DNA of 64,000 bases from Thinopyrum elongatum (Eukaryota > Streptophyta > Magnoliopsida > Poales > Poaceae): the NCBI GenBank assembly GCA_011799875.1, contig CM022298.1, forward strand, positions 256,859,757 to 256,923,756, given 5' to 3'. This document shows, piece by piece, positions 48,648 through 61,379 of the stretch. The translations under genes and the position numbers were made by a program. The notes beneath the pieces were generated by a model, which had not been told where the DNA came from, searched no databases, and saw only the letters and a list, made by a program, of their open reading frames with translations. How positions within the stretch are numbered: the stretch's first letter is position 1; each line of letters opens with the position of its first letter.

Positions 48648-48904
48648 GATCTACGTCAAGTCAAGACATACCAAGTACCCATCATAAAACTCTCATCTCT
48701 TGCACTTACATTATTGCCATTTGCCTCTCGTTTTCCCTCTCCCCCACTTCTAAATGTTTTCAGAAAAAATACAAAAAGATTTGCCTTTTTATTCGCCTTC
48801 TCTTTCATCCTTCTTTTTGTTTGCCCCTTATGTCTTACTCTTGATTTGTTTTTGCTTGTTTGCTTGCTATAATTGTGGTTTTATTGAAAATCAGAAACAA
48901 AGTT

Positions 48905-49560
48905 TATGGATCCACTTAAAGTTTCTACTTGGATCATCTTCGATCCATATGTGCTCGTGCTGAAACCCCAACTAGTTTAGTTGAGCGAAAATCTTTAGAT
49001 GAGTCATGCTCATTTTGTGCGTCACACCGTTTGTCTGAAAAAGGGAGACTCCTATGGAATCAAATAAATTTTTGCTATGCTATGCTTTGAATCTTTGTGA
49101 ACTTTGTGATTTTACTTGTTGCTCTAAGAACCCTAAAAACACCTTCCTTACCTATCTGAGTTTAATGATAATGAAATCTTATCTTCTTATGAAAAGGGTG
49201 TTTATAGTTACTTATATCGAACAAATTGAAGATGTTGTTGCTTTTAAGGGTGCTTATGAAGTTGCTTCTTTGATTGAAAAATATGATATTACTCTCTACA
49301 ATCTGAAAATATATGATATTACTCTCTACAAATCTGAAAATTTTGACATCACTTAATATTGTTATGAAACTATGCTCATAATGCCTATGTTAAGTAATTT
49401 ATTGAGAGAATGACGCGTGGCTTGGGAAGAAAATAATGATATGCATGAAACTATAGATTTATGATTCCGATGATTTGATTGAGATCCCTCCCTTATGATG
49501 TGTGATGCTTGCCTATTCTTGTGCCGCATGATGCCAATAATTTATGGAGATGATTTGCTA
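48905..49560 (+). pseudogene. Athila-type gag remnant, second copy
   Basis: The longest frame (49054-49356, 100 codons) contains LCELCDFTCCSKNPKN, GAYEVASLIEKYD and the internal repeat YDITLYNLKIYDITLYKSEN. The start-like ATGGATCC is at 48907. The long T run of the first copy is absent, so the frame stays open here. No intact gag is predicted. Confidence 0.5.
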
Positions 49561-51401
49561 TAGTCCCTTATGTTAATATGGGATTGTTGCGATTGCACCC
49601 ATGCTTGATAGTTCCTTGAATCAAAAGCATGATTGCAATGATGTTATTATAAATTCTATTAATGTCATTGTGCTAATATTATAGCAAAACCCCAAGCTTG
49701 GGATGCTAGTTTTGGCTATGTCCGCTACTTATTGCAATGATCATGATTGGGGTGATAATGCTTCTTATGATCTTGAAAATTTATTTAAGGCCTCATGATG
49801 ATATGTTTGTTATAATATTGAAAGTGGGTTTGGAAGAGTGTCGACTTTAGGAATAATGATCCCACTATTTTGGAGTATAATCAATCTTATGAATTTTTTG
49901 ATAAAGTGGGTTTGGAGAGGTCATGACTTATTTGATGATAACCCTACTATTTTGGAACAGTGTCAACATTTGCATGCAGTGGAGTCATGAAGAATTTTTT
50001 TTATGTGATAGCTATATTGGTTAATTTCTTATTATCCTACATGTATTATTAATGGAGAGGAAATATGGTTCTAGAAATTTCATGTCACAAATTAGTTCTC
50101 GTTATGTTGAGATTGCTATGTTTCTTCTTTCTTCTTCCTTGCATATGCTAGTTTTTGCTTGTCTGATAATATGTTGCTTCTAAAATGCCTATGTCATAGG
50201 AAGTATGTTTAGACTTAAACTTTTTTTTACATGGCTACATGATGCTCTCTTCGTGTTTCATTGCTATCTTTCATACTTCATGTGAGCATCTAAAATTATC
50301 AATGCCTCGCTAAAGGCTTTAAAGAAAAACGCTTGTTGGGAGACAACCCATATTTTTTATTTTCTGTTTTTTGAATAAATTTTTCATCTAACCTCTGGTT
50401 AGATTTGGTTTTGTGTTTTAATTTGTGTTTGTGCCAAATAGACCTTTGGGATAGCTTACGGTGATAGTTGATTTGATCTTGCTGAAAAACAAACTTTTGC
50501 CTCCAGTCACAGAATTTTAATAATTCACTGGAGCGTTGAAAAACCGCATGATTTGTTTACATGAGATTTATATAAAAATTCCCATGTTTTCCTAATTTTT
50601 TAGAATTTTTGGAGTTACATAAGTTTTTAGAACAATTTGATATTCCCAAGCTGTTTCTGTTTTTAACAGATTCTGTTTCTTTGTGTTGTTTGCTTATTTT
50701 GATGAATCTATGGGTAGTATCGGGGTGTATGAACTATGGAAAAGTTGGAATACAGTAGATATTACACCAATATAAATAAAGAATGAGTTCACAACAGTAC
50801 CAAAAGTGGTGATTTATTTTCTTCTATACCTAAACGGAGCTTATGAGATTACTGTTGAGTTTTCTGTTGTGAAGTTTTTCAAGTTTTGGGTAGGATTTGA
50901 TGGACTATGAATAAGGAGTGGCGAAGAGCCTAAGCTTGGGGATTCCCAAGGGCACCAAGGTATATTCAAGGACCACCAAGAGCCTAAGCTTGGGGATTCC
51001 CGGAAGGCATCCCCTCTTTCGTCTTCGTCTATCGGTAACTTTACTAGAGGCTATTTTTTTATTCACCCATGATACGTGTTTTGCTTGGAGCGTCTTGTAT
51101 TACATGAATCTTTACTTTTTATTTGCCCAATCATCCTTGCTGTACACACCTTTTGAGAGATACAAACGCATGAATCGTGATTTATTAGAATACTCTATGC
51201 TTCACTTATATCTTTTGAGCTAGGCAATTTTGCTCTAGTGCTTCACTTATATCTTTCTAGAGCACGGCGGTGGCTTTTTATTTTGTAGAAATTATTGAAC
51301 TCTCATGCTTCACTTATATTATTTGATGAGTCTCTAAACATCATGGTAATTTTCTTGTGTTATGAATTTAGTCCTAATATGATAGACATCCAAGAGGGAT
51401 A
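49561..51401 (+). other. Athila-type 3' internal region, second copy
   Basis: AT-rich, no recognised protein. Direct repeat of GAGCCTAAGCTTGGGGATTC at about 50926 and 50980, separated by a CACCAAGG stretch. Confidence 0.45.
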
Positions 51402-51439
51402 CACTACTGCAGGATGCTGCTAACGCGACCTACCATCAA

Positions 51440-52080
51440 GACCCTTTGACGAAACTGTGTGCGATGCATTAATCGCATATGGGGATGTAAAAAAACATCA
51501 AAAAAGATGCAAAACTTTGCGATGGCGGAGACACACAAACACGGTTCAGATTTAATTACGTGTGCGATGCGGGGCATACGGTTGATCCAAAGAACTGTTT
51601 GCGATGAGTCAGAACAAACAGAAAAGGGCAGTCATAGTCAATGTGTGTGCGTATACGGCATACGTTCACTCGCGTGAACTGTGTCTATTGGGAATGCAAC
51701 AGAAACGGTCAGCCAGATCAAGGTGTGTGTGATATACGCATCGGTTCACTCAACGAACTGTTTTTTGATTAGGGAAGAGAACAGAACGGATCAACTTAAC
51801 ACGATGTGTGTGGTATGCGGCATAATAGTTCACATAGATGAACTGTTTGCGATGATCCAAAAGAACACAACGATTCATGTAACAAATGTGTGTGATACGC
51901 AGCAAACAGCCCACCTGGATGAACTGTTTGCGATGAGAAATTATAACACAGATGGTGACATACAGTTGTTTCGTGTGCAATCTGTTCGTAACAAAAAACT
52001 TTGAAAAATGCAACTAGTTTGCTTGCGGTGGATAGAGTATCGCACACGATGCTTCTGCGAGTACTCGTGTGCGATGATTA
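51440..52080. repeat. CACTA subterminal repeat array, second copy
   Basis: Units GTGTGCGATG, GAACTGTTTGCGATGA and GATACGCA repeat through the region. Same array as 20320-20950 with small indels. Confidence 0.55.
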
Positions 52081-52365
52081 GTAAGTTACACATATGCTTC
52101 CTTTTATGTTAACATGTGTTGTGAAAATAACATGTGGCAACCGTCATACATATTCGTGTTGTGTGTGTGCTCCACTTACTCTTCCGCGCTCTAAGCGATG
52201 CTTCCCCGCTCCCGGGGGGTGAATTGTAAAATCCATCTCCTCTTCCCTCATGCGGTTTCCCGCGACCACTATGGCTTGCTGCATATACCCCGAGGCGGCA
52301 ACGCCCCGTCGCGACACTCTTCGCATCTATTCCCCACCCATCTACCATTAGTTATTCCAGGCATG

Positions 52366-52845
52366 CCAGGCAACGACCAAAGCTTTGAGTCGACCCCTAC
52401 CTGTGTTACATCTTCGGCGAGGAGAAGCGAGCCGGAGCAGGTCAGGGAGCAAGAGCCTTCATCGGCCGGTGCACGCACCATGGCCCATCGGCAGCGATAT
52501 CGGCGTGACAGTCCTTGGGCGCACATCGCATATTGTAGAGGAGGTTGTGATGAGCAGTTTGCCATCCATCGTGCAAAAGATCCAAGTTGCCTCGGCGGCA
52601 TGATCGACGACCCACCCGAAGAGCCACCGTCACCCGTGCTCATCGAGAGCCTGTATGCCCCGCAAGGAATGGGCAGAGGACCTCTGCGATTCAGTCAAGA
52701 CCAGGGAGCCTCTGGCTTCATCATTACCTCTACCCCGCGGCGGCTATTGTCAACCTTGATCCCGATGATGTGGTGGCCAGGCTCGAGTGCATCCTTGGCA
52801 GAGTTGACATCCCCGACGAAGTAGAACATCTCCACACGTGATATC
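52366..52845 (+). pseudogene. CACTA-carried ORF fragment, second copy
   Basis: Plus frames share MPGNDQSFESTPTCVTSS, MAHRQRYRRDSPWAHIAY, MSSLPSIVQKIQVAS and NLDPDDVVARLECILGRVD across two frame changes. The last frame (52587-52841) ends shortly before LTR Y. The 208-codon frame from 52198 includes upstream untranslated-looking sequence. No domain recognised. Confidence 0.45.
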
Positions 52846-52922
52846 CTTGAGGATCAGGTGATGGACAGAATTTTGCTACCAGGCTAGAGACATGGAAATG
52901 GAGCGGTTCCGCGGAGATATCA

Positions 52923-54489
52923 TGTAACACACCCTGGTTTCGCTCCTGTTTTTTTTCCTTCGCGGGATTTGACTCCCGTCTTTTTTCTCGGGTGTTATCA
53001 ATTTTCCAGCTCTTGGGTATATGAGATGTCATGTAGCCTTGCCTTTTCTATCCAACCAGAGATTCCTCCAGTCCAATCTTGTCACCTAAGATATGTTCTC
53101 AAGTTTTTCCGCCGAACCCTACCTTCCGAGTTACGAAAGGGAAACCGCTGTCTCTTCTATTACAAAGGAACCCCGATTTCCTTTGCATCTGCTGACTCCC
53201 CTAACTTTTCCCAGTGATCATCCTTTATCTATAAACCCTGGATATGCAAAATATTGCCAAATTATTTTGCAATATTTTTCGTTTATAATTAATTCCTTTT
53301 TTCTGCCATTAAAGAATTAAATCGCAGGAAATATCTATCCATCTCCAAAGTTCATGAAAACTTGTGGAGATATTCTTTGTGATCATATGGAGCTCGCCAC
53401 ACAAAATATTGGCCATAATTAAATAAAGGAAATTGGCATTTTCCTATTTAATGCCAATATTGCATTTTTTGGCCCTTTCTAAAGGAACTACCATTTTGGT
53501 AGCCAAGAAGAATCCCAATAAATTGTGGGAGCTTCTCCTATCCATAATCTTCACCATTCCATTAGAACCCAAGTCCCATAGTTCAAAGTTTGAGCACAGC
53601 ATCCATTTACAAATTATGTCCGATTTCCAGTTTGAAAAGGAAGTGCTTGAACCCTTGATCTATTTGAGCTGAAATTTTTCATGGTGATTATATTGACAAA
53701 TCACTCCGTGGAAACAAAAACCAGCTCAATTCATCTATCCATTCATCCACATCATTTTTCTCAGTTTTTTGTCCATTTGGGAACTTCTGTGAAGAAGTAC
53801 CATTTTGGTGTACCCAAATGGTATGAAACTTTACAGTGGCTTCATGTATCCAAATAACTCCCCTCCACAAAATTTGCATCTCATTTCATTCAGCCATTTG
53901 AGCACATGCATCAATATCTTCATTTCTGACCATGGGGTCGATTCTACCAGCAAGTGTCCTCAATTCTTATCCAAATGGCCCCAAATTTACCAGGGTAGTC
54001 ACCTTGGTAGATAATTGCTCCATGCCAATTCTAGCCTCATTTCACTATTGGATCTATCCAGAAACAACTACAACACCTTGCTGTCAGAAACTTCTTCAAC
54101 AATTTTCCCTCACCTCAACGCCACCTAGCTACTTCCAGTCACTTCCCTTATCTATTTGAGAATCAAGGAGCTTTGTTGGACAAGCTTGTACATGCAGGAG
54201 ACTTCCAGAGCAAGCCCATGCACGTGGTGACCACGCAATGGCCATGCAGAAACGGTGCTCTATGCTCTGTCAGCTCCGTCCGGTCATCTCGTTGGGCCCT
54301 CGCGTTGTCCGAGCATGTCCTACTGCTCCGCGTGTCCACCTGACTGAGCCGGGCCTACACCGGATAACATTATAGACATTTCCCCGTTGTGTTCCCCATT
54401 GCCCCTAATTCCTCTGTGGTGGCCTTCCTTTATAGGCTTTCCGGCTTCGAATTATTCTATCGACTCATGGTCTTCTCCTTCCTATTCCT
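52923..54489 (+). repeat. LTR Y, second copy
   Basis: Starts TGTAACACACCCTGG. Matches 21797-23510 with indels until about 54340, after which the two differ in content as well. Confidence 0.5.
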
Positions 54490-57245
54490 TGTAACGAAAT
54501 TAGACCTTGTGTTCCCACCAGCCCAGGATACTTTAGTGTGGACCGTCCTTGTTACAGTTACCAAGCAATTACAGAATTGGATTCAAGACCATAACGTCAA
54601 TGGTACAACATGATCCGGTGGTGGATGAAGGAATGACTGTGTTCTCCACTCGATGGGGCTACCATTCCCACAGGAACAGTGGGTAATTCCTATCCGCTGG
54701 CTGCTATCCTAGGCTCCGCACGGACGTTGCTGTGGTACCCTCGTAGAACTCCTGACCGACCTGGCCACGTAAATAGCCAGGGACAAGCCTGTGAGTACGT
54801 TTTGAATGTACTCTCAAACATCATGACAAAATGTACCGAATCAGCAGATAAAAATATATGATCATGATGAGCCAAACTATATCATATGCTCATGCTGACT
54901 GAAATTTAAATCATGAAAAATAGATATGACCGAGCATAGCATGTTAGTCATGAATCAAACTTATTAGAAATAAAGCAAATGAATGCCACGGTAGTCTAGC
55001 CAGCCCAAGTGACATTCAAGCAAATAAAAATAAATGCCAATCGGGTGTCCACAATAGTAGTGGCGGGACCGCCTGTAAACTCGAGGGACCCACGAAGAGG
55101 TGTTGAAAGAAATGCCAGTCGGGTGTCAAGTGACACCACGGTCGGACTTGAAGAGAAATGCCATCGGTGTCCACAAGAGTAGTGGCGGGATAAACGGCTG
55201 TGACCTCGAGGGACCCCCGAGAGGTCTTGAAAATAAAATTGAGTGCCCGGGGTGGTCGAGCCAGTCCCCTGAGACCACTCAAGAAATACTAAAATAGAGA
55301 AAGGAGTTAGTCCTCAATAATATGCATAACCATAATAATATTAACATGCATAAAATATTCATGGTAGCATCAGGGTGACAACAATTATCCCGCAAAATAA
55401 TTCAGGCTCAATTTAATTATTTTTCCTCCGAAGACCACACTAAGAATGACACTTGACCAACCCAGACTGCAGCCCTAACCGTGGACACGGCTATTCGAAT
55501 AGGTTTAAAACTCTGCAGAGGGTGTACTCTTTACCCACAAGTAATGGATTTCTTTAGTCAGTACCGTGACACTGGCTACTTCCCATTACTGTTCTCTGGG
55601 TTGAAAAGACACCTGCACCAGCACACACCATATTAACTTCCTGGATGCCAGGAATCACCCGAAAGCATCGTTCAAGAAAACTTTAAGACGGAGATACAAC
55701 GTCCTACATGGGATCACTATTCATACACGCGGATTACAAGGGGTGCCCCCCTCTCGTCACAACTGAAACACCCCTGCCCCCTGACTCCCGATGACAGGAT
55801 TTAGTCCTCCAACATGGAAACCCTCATGGTAGCCCTCTATGTGTTGTGTCACGGAAGGGGTTAACAACCGAGTGGTGGCGGCGGTGGTTTCGCTGGAGAC
55901 GGGGAAGAAAGGAGCTCCCGGTCGACTGTGGCTGCACAGAGGGTTCATGGAGGGAGGAGGAGTGGTCGTGCATCGAGAACGACCCGAGGTGGCTTTTATA
56001 GGCGGGCGAGGTCGTTTCGTGGCTTCCCACGGAGACACGTGGCGGTGGCCATAAACACCGGCGAGGTGGTTATGGGTGGTGGCATGGTCGGGCGGAGTTT
56101 GGTAGGGCAGTGCCATCCGGAGTTTACTCCAGACACGCTGGCTGGCGGGGAAGCGAGCCACGCGTCCTAGCGGGCACGTGACGCGACGGGCGGTTGTCTG
56201 GTGGCCGGCGCTGCGGCCAGAGGGCGGCGCAGAGATGGGAGGTGTCGGCGGTTCTGGGTGGTCGGCTGATCCAGAGGATCAGGACGAGAGGGGGAAGCAG
56301 TGGAGGAGCCACAGCGGCTCGGTTGCCACCGCATGCCATACGGGCGCCTGGCTGCGCCCAGTGCACGCACGCTACATGTTCGCCGAATGCCAGCAGGTGT
56401 TCAGTGCTCCAAATGAGCGTGATTGGCAGGATGATGGTCCCCGGAGTGATGAGATGTAGGACAACGAGGTTTTGGGGAGAGGGCTAGTGTCCGGTGCAAT
56501 TTAAAGTGCCCAAATTCTGTCATGAGCTCAAGGTGCTCGACAGAATGTTAGGGTGACCTAGGTGATTCTGGTAGTCATGTAAATTGTCAGGTGGAGTCTC
56601 TTTGGATGGTAAAGATGTGGTGAAGTGGTTGTGAGAATAGAAAACTTGTCAGTGCAAGTTTTAGAGAAATTCATTTCTGGACAGAAATTTCAAAGGAATA
56701 TTTGGTAAACTAAAAAGATTCCAATGAAGCTAAATTTTGTACTTAATGGTGTTAGTGGAAGGACTATAAGTGGGAACAAATTTCAGATTTTTGGGGCAAG
56801 GAAAAATGGGGTTGTAGTTGTACCTAGAAAATGGACAGAATTGAAAAGAGTTGTTTCCTCTCAAATTTCCAAAAGACCAAGTGGGTTTTTGCATAAATGT
56901 GATATAAGGCCTACATGACCTCCCATAATTTTGCTGAATTTTAAAAGAATTAATTAAAGTGGTTTGTTAGTGCAACAAAGGTATTTAAAAGTTGAAAATG
57001 TTGTTAAAAGAATTGTTTTGGGAAATTTTTATTATGAAAATAATTCTTAGTGTTAAAGTAATAATGAAAGGTTTAAGAAACTCCCAAAGCCACAATATTA
57101 TTTTTCAGAAATTTCTATCTGGAGGGAGAATTTTGAAAAACAGAGGCGGAAAATACTCTAAAATTAATAAAACCCCAATTAATTTAAAATTTTATTTCTG
57201 GCCAATTTTTACTTATAAAATCATGGTTGAATTTTGGGGTTTACA
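54490..57245 (-). repeat. Family X LTR with internal deletion, second copy
   Basis: Starts (plus strand) near TGTAACGAAAT and ends GGGGTTTACA at 57245. The deletion joint GGGGTTAACAAC / CGAGTGGTGG is at 55868-55872. Confidence 0.7.
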
Positions 57246-57479
57246 AACTCTACCCCCCTTGAGAAAATCTCGTCCTCGAGATTTGTTAGACGAAAAGAAA
57301 AATTAAATGCATGTCACAACAAAATAATCATATGTAGAATGCATTCATGGTAATGCACTATGATATAACGCCCTAAAATACATCGCAAGTGCTATACACA
57401 GCAACAACCCTACTACTCCATACAACTGGCTACACAAAAATACAGGGAAATCGGACCACTAAGGCTCGACATAATTCTG

Positions 57480-58394
57480 GTGGACTCAGTCCACCTCGTT
57501 GACATCAGACTCGCGACGGGGCGTGTCTCGCAGACGTCGGCGTCTTCGGGGGGTCAACGTCGGAGTTGGCTAGAAGGAATGAGGAGCTGCAGGGTCGGGG
57601 TAGCGATGATGACCCACGCGGGGTGTAGTGGCTACAGTCCCGTTGGGAGAAATCCTAAGAGACGACGGAGTATCCGGGGAAACAAATGGCATTGCCCGGG
57701 TGGGCAACAGGGGCAGACCTCGCAGTCTCGATTGGTCTCCGAATAGTACTATCGGGTTGTCAGTGGCAGGTGGCAGCTTCACTTCTCACCAGGTCAGGAG
57801 AGCAAGCATCCTGCAGGTCTCAATCAGGTCAAAGTGAATGATCGAACAGTGCCTCTTGCGCTCTCAGGTAGCGCACCAGATGCACACAGAGCAGGGTCGT
57901 ATCATGGTCTCCATTGGCGACTTGGGTCGGTCTGGCCATAGCCTCACGACTAGGGTAGTAGTAGCAAGAACGGTAGTTAACCCCTGGCGACAGATGCCGG
58001 AGTTGAACTACACACCTCTCGGCTGCAAGTTGGAGGCTTGGGGCTCGTCGGAGGTCGTCCTCCCGGTGAACCGGTAAGGGCGCTCTGCGGTGACACCCCT
58101 CCCGTAGATGTGCACCTTGGCCCAGAAGTGATGGATGGAATCACTCCTGTGCTCCTGGTACACGACATACTCCGGCAGCTCTTCGATGCCGAGAGCACGA
58201 CGGGTGAGATTGGCAAGGATGGCTACAAAGCCTTCAAGTTCGACTGCGGTGGTCTCGTTGTGCACGATGGGGCCTGGCATCTTGGTGGTTGGGAGTGAGG
58301 CTGTGATGTGCTGAGTTGGGTTGATGCTTCCTTTATAAGCCAGCAGAGTCTTCCATCGCACGCTTGCGGATAGGACAACGCAGGTGTCGGCCAC
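57480..58394 (-). pseudogene. Family X ORF, frameshifted, element X2a
   Basis: Encodes the same N-terminal 120 residues as 62291-61932 without a change, then breaks near 58030, exactly at the edge of the identical block. The remaining third continues in other frames (57782-57570). Confidence 0.65.
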
Positions 58395-58570
58395 AGGAAC
58401 ACGGCCAATGGGCTAGGTTGATAGGTTGGGCACCGACTGTCAAAAGATGTCGGCTGCCACTGTGTAGGCTTATCGGATGAGATTGGCTTGACTGTGGACA
58501 GGAAAGGATGTGAATGGTGTGGAAGCCTAGAGATAGCGACCAGGCAAAGATAGGATTAGCCAATGGTCAG

Positions 58571-58586
58571 CCTGTCTCTGATACCA
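58571..58586 (-). other. Family X primer-binding site, element X2a
   Basis: Minus strand TGGTATCAGAGACAGG. Confidence 0.75.
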
Positions 58587-59183
58587 AGGCTGCTGGGGCC
58601 GGGACATGAAATCCCAGAAATTTAACCCCTCGTGTTACCACTAGCCCAGGATTACTGTTACTGGTGGACACGTCCTTGTTACAGATTACAAAGCAATTAC
58701 AAGAATTGGATTCAAGACCATAAAGGTCTAATGATACAACAGTGATTCCGGTGGTGGATGACGGAAATGACTTGTGGTTCTCCAACGTCGATGGGGCTCC
58801 ATTCCCACAGGAACAACTGACCTGGATAATTCCTATCCGCGTGGCTGCTATCCTAGGCTCCGCACGGACGTTGCTATGGTACTCCTCGTAGAACTCCTGA
58901 CCTGGCCACGTAAATAGCCAGGGACAAGCCTGTGAGTACGTTTGAATGTACTTGCAAACATCATGAACAAAAGATATACCGAATGCAGCAGATAAAAATA
59001 TATGATCATGATGAGCCAAAATATATGCATATGCTCAGGCTGACTGAAATTTAAATCATGACAATAAAATGATATGAACGCGAACATAGCATGTTAGTCA
59101 TGTTCAAACTTATTAGAAATAAAGCAAATGAATGCCACGGGTAGTCTAGCCAGCACAAGTGACATTCAGCAAAATAAAATAAC

Positions 59184-59370
59184 TGCCAATCGGGTGTCCA
59201 CAAGAGTAGTGGCGGGACTGCCTGTAAACTCGAGGGACGCCACGAAGAGGTCGGGTGTCAAGTGACGCCACGGTCGGACTTGAAGAGAAATGCCAATCGG
59301 GTGTCCACAAGAGTAGTGGCGGGATAAACCGCCTGTGAACTCGAGGGACGCCACGAGAGGTCTTGAAAAT
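59184..59370. repeat. 107-bp tandem repeat in family X LTR
   Basis: Two units start at TGCCAATCGGGTGTCC (59184 and 59291). Each contains GTAGTGGCGGGA and CTCGAGGGACGCCACG. The same pair appears at 63081/63188 and, with indels, near 24070/24205, 28240/28360 and 55035/55160. Confidence 0.7.
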
Positions 59371-59806
59371 AAAATTGAGTGCCCGGGGTAGTCTAGCCAG
59401 CCCCTGAGACACTCAGGAAATACAAAATAAGAGAAACGGGATAGTCCTCAATAATATGCATAACCATAATAATATTAACATGCATAAAATATTCATGGTA
59501 GCATCAGGGTGACAACAATTATCCTGCAAAATAATTTAGGCTCAATTTAAATATTTTCCTCCGAAGACCGACACTAAGACCGACACTTGACCAACCCAGA
59601 CTATAGCCCTTAACCGTGGACACGGCTATTCGAATAGGTTTAAACTCTACAGAGAGTGTACTCTTTACCCACAAGTAACGGATTTCTTTAGTCAGTACCG
59701 TGACACTGGCTAATTCCCATTACGGTCTTTGGGTTGAGAACACACCTGACCAGCACACACCAGATTAACTTTCCGGATGCCAGGAATCACCCAAAGCATC
59801 GTTCAA

Positions 59807-60347
59807 GGTCGTGCAGTCGAGAACGAACCCGAGGTGGCCTTTTTATAGGCGGGCGAGGTCGGTTTCGTGGCTTCCCACGGAAGACACGATGGCGGTGGCC
59901 ATAAATGCACCGGCGAGGTGGTTATGGGTGGTGGCATGGTCGGCGGAGTTTGGTGAGGGCAGTGGCCATCCGGAGTTACTCCAGAGCACGCTGGCTGGCG
60001 GGGAAGCGAGCCACGCGTCCTAGGCGGCACGTGACAGCGACGGGCGGTTGTCGGTGGCGGCGCTGGACGGCCGAGGGCGGCGCTAGAGGATGGGGAGAGG
60101 TGTCGGCGGGTTCCTGGGTGGTCGGGCTGATCCAGCAGAGGATCAGGACGAGAGGGGGAAGCAGTGGAGGAGCCACAGCGGCTCGGTTGCCACCGCATGC
60201 CATACGGGCGCGCTGGCTGCGCCCAGTGCACGCACGCTACATGTTCGGCCGAATGCCAGCAGGTGTTACAGTGCTCCAAATGAGCTGAGATTTGGCAGGA
60301 TGATGTCCCCGGGAGTGATAGAGATGAGGGACACGATGGTTTGGGGA
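59807..60347. repeat. 541-bp exact repeat, second copy
   Basis: Identical to 965-1505. Here the right side continues naturally into the LTR end, while the left side is joined to GCATCGTTCAAG. Confidence 0.9.
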
Positions 60348-61142
60348 GAGGGGCTAGTGTCCGGTGCAATTTAAAAAGATGCCCAAATTCTGTCATGAGC
60401 TCAAGGTGCTCGACAGAATGTTAGGGTGACCTAGGTGATTCTGGTAGTCATGTAAATTGTCAGGTGGAGGTCTCTTTGGATGGTAAAGATAGTGGTGAAG
60501 TTGGTTTGTGAGAATAGAAAACTTGTCAGTGCAAGTTTTAGAGAAATTCATTTCTGGACAGAAATTTCAGAGGAATATTTGGTAAACTAAAAAGATTCCA
60601 ATGGAGCTAAAATTTTGTACTTAATGGTTTAGTTGGAAGGACTATAAGTGGGAAAAATTTCAGAATTTTTGGAGCAAGGAAAAATGGGGTTGTAGTTGTA
60701 ACCTAGAAAATGGACAGAATTGAAAAGAGGTTGTTTCACTCAAAATTTCCAAAAGACCAAGTTGGGTTTTTGCATAAAAGTGATATATAGGCATCACATG
60801 ACCTCCCATAAATTTTGCTGAATTTTAAAAGAATTAATTAAAGTGGTTGTAGTGCAACAAAGGTATTTAAAGAGTTGAAAATGTTGTTAAAAGAATTGTT
60901 TTGGGGAAATTTTTATTATGAAAATAATTCTTACTGTTGTTAAAGTAATAATGAAATGGTTTAAGAAAACTCCCAAAGCCACAATATTATTTTTCAGAAA
61001 TTTCTATCTGGAGGGAAGAATTTTGAAAAACAGAGGGCGGAAAATACTCTAAAATTAATAAAACACCCAATATAATTTAAAATTTTATTTCTGGCCAATT
61101 TTTACTTAATAAAAATCATGGTTGAATTTTTGGGGTGTTACA

Positions 61143-61165
61143 AACTCTACCCCCCTTGAGAAAAT
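61143..61165 (-). other. Family X polypurine tract, element X2b
   Basis: Minus strand CTCAAGGGGGGTAGAGTTTG leads directly into the LTR start TGTAACACCCC. Confidence 0.65.
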
Positions 61166-61379
61166 CTCGTCCTCGAGATTTGTTAAGGACGGAAAAATTA
61201 AATGCATGTCACAACAAATAATCATATGTAGAATGCATTCATGGTAATGCACTTATGATATACGCCCTAAAATACATCGCAAGTGCTAGACACAGCAACA
61301 ACCCTACTACTCCATACAACTGCTACTACAAAAATACAGGGAAATCGGACCACTAAGGCTCGACATAATTCTGGTGGAC

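Larger units (their letters stand above)
47421..51401 (+). mobile_element. Athila-type Gypsy element, second copy
   Basis: Same element as 16266-20276. Reads with fewer breaks here. The CACTA transposon enters at the same base context (GAGGGATA, then CACTACTG), so both copies descend from one insertion event or one locus. Confidence 0.7.
51402..52922 (+). mobile_element. CACTA transposon fragment, second copy
   Basis: Starts CACTACTGCAGGATGCTGC. A subterminal array of TGTGCGATG-like units runs to about 52075, then a coding-like part. The other terminus is missing; LTR Y starts at 52923. Confidence 0.65.
57246..58606 (-). mobile_element. Family X internal region, element X2a
   Basis: 1,361 bp from polypurine tract to LTR. 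The ORF is split: the first part (58394-58008, 128 codons) is open, the second part is frameshifted. From 58035 onward it is identical to 61932 onward. Confidence 0.7.
58035..59807. repeat. 1,773-bp exact repeat, first copy
   Basis: Identical to 61932-63704 (offset 3897). It covers the 5' part of the family X ORF, the primer-binding site and the first 1.2 kb of LTR. Confidence 0.9.
58607..61142 (-). repeat. Family X LTR, middle copy, chimeric
   Basis: Composed of 58607-59807 (as in 62504-63704), a joint, then 59807-60347 (identical to 965-1505) and 60348-61142, ending GGGGTGTTACA. About 1.7 kb of the full LTR is missing at the joint, at a different place from the deletion in the 55868 copy. 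Confidence 0.7.

Noticed and set aside
52198..52824. 208-codon ORF as a possible host gene
   Set aside because: Sits between a CACTA subterminal array and LTR Y; the first copy breaks it; best read as part of the transposon.
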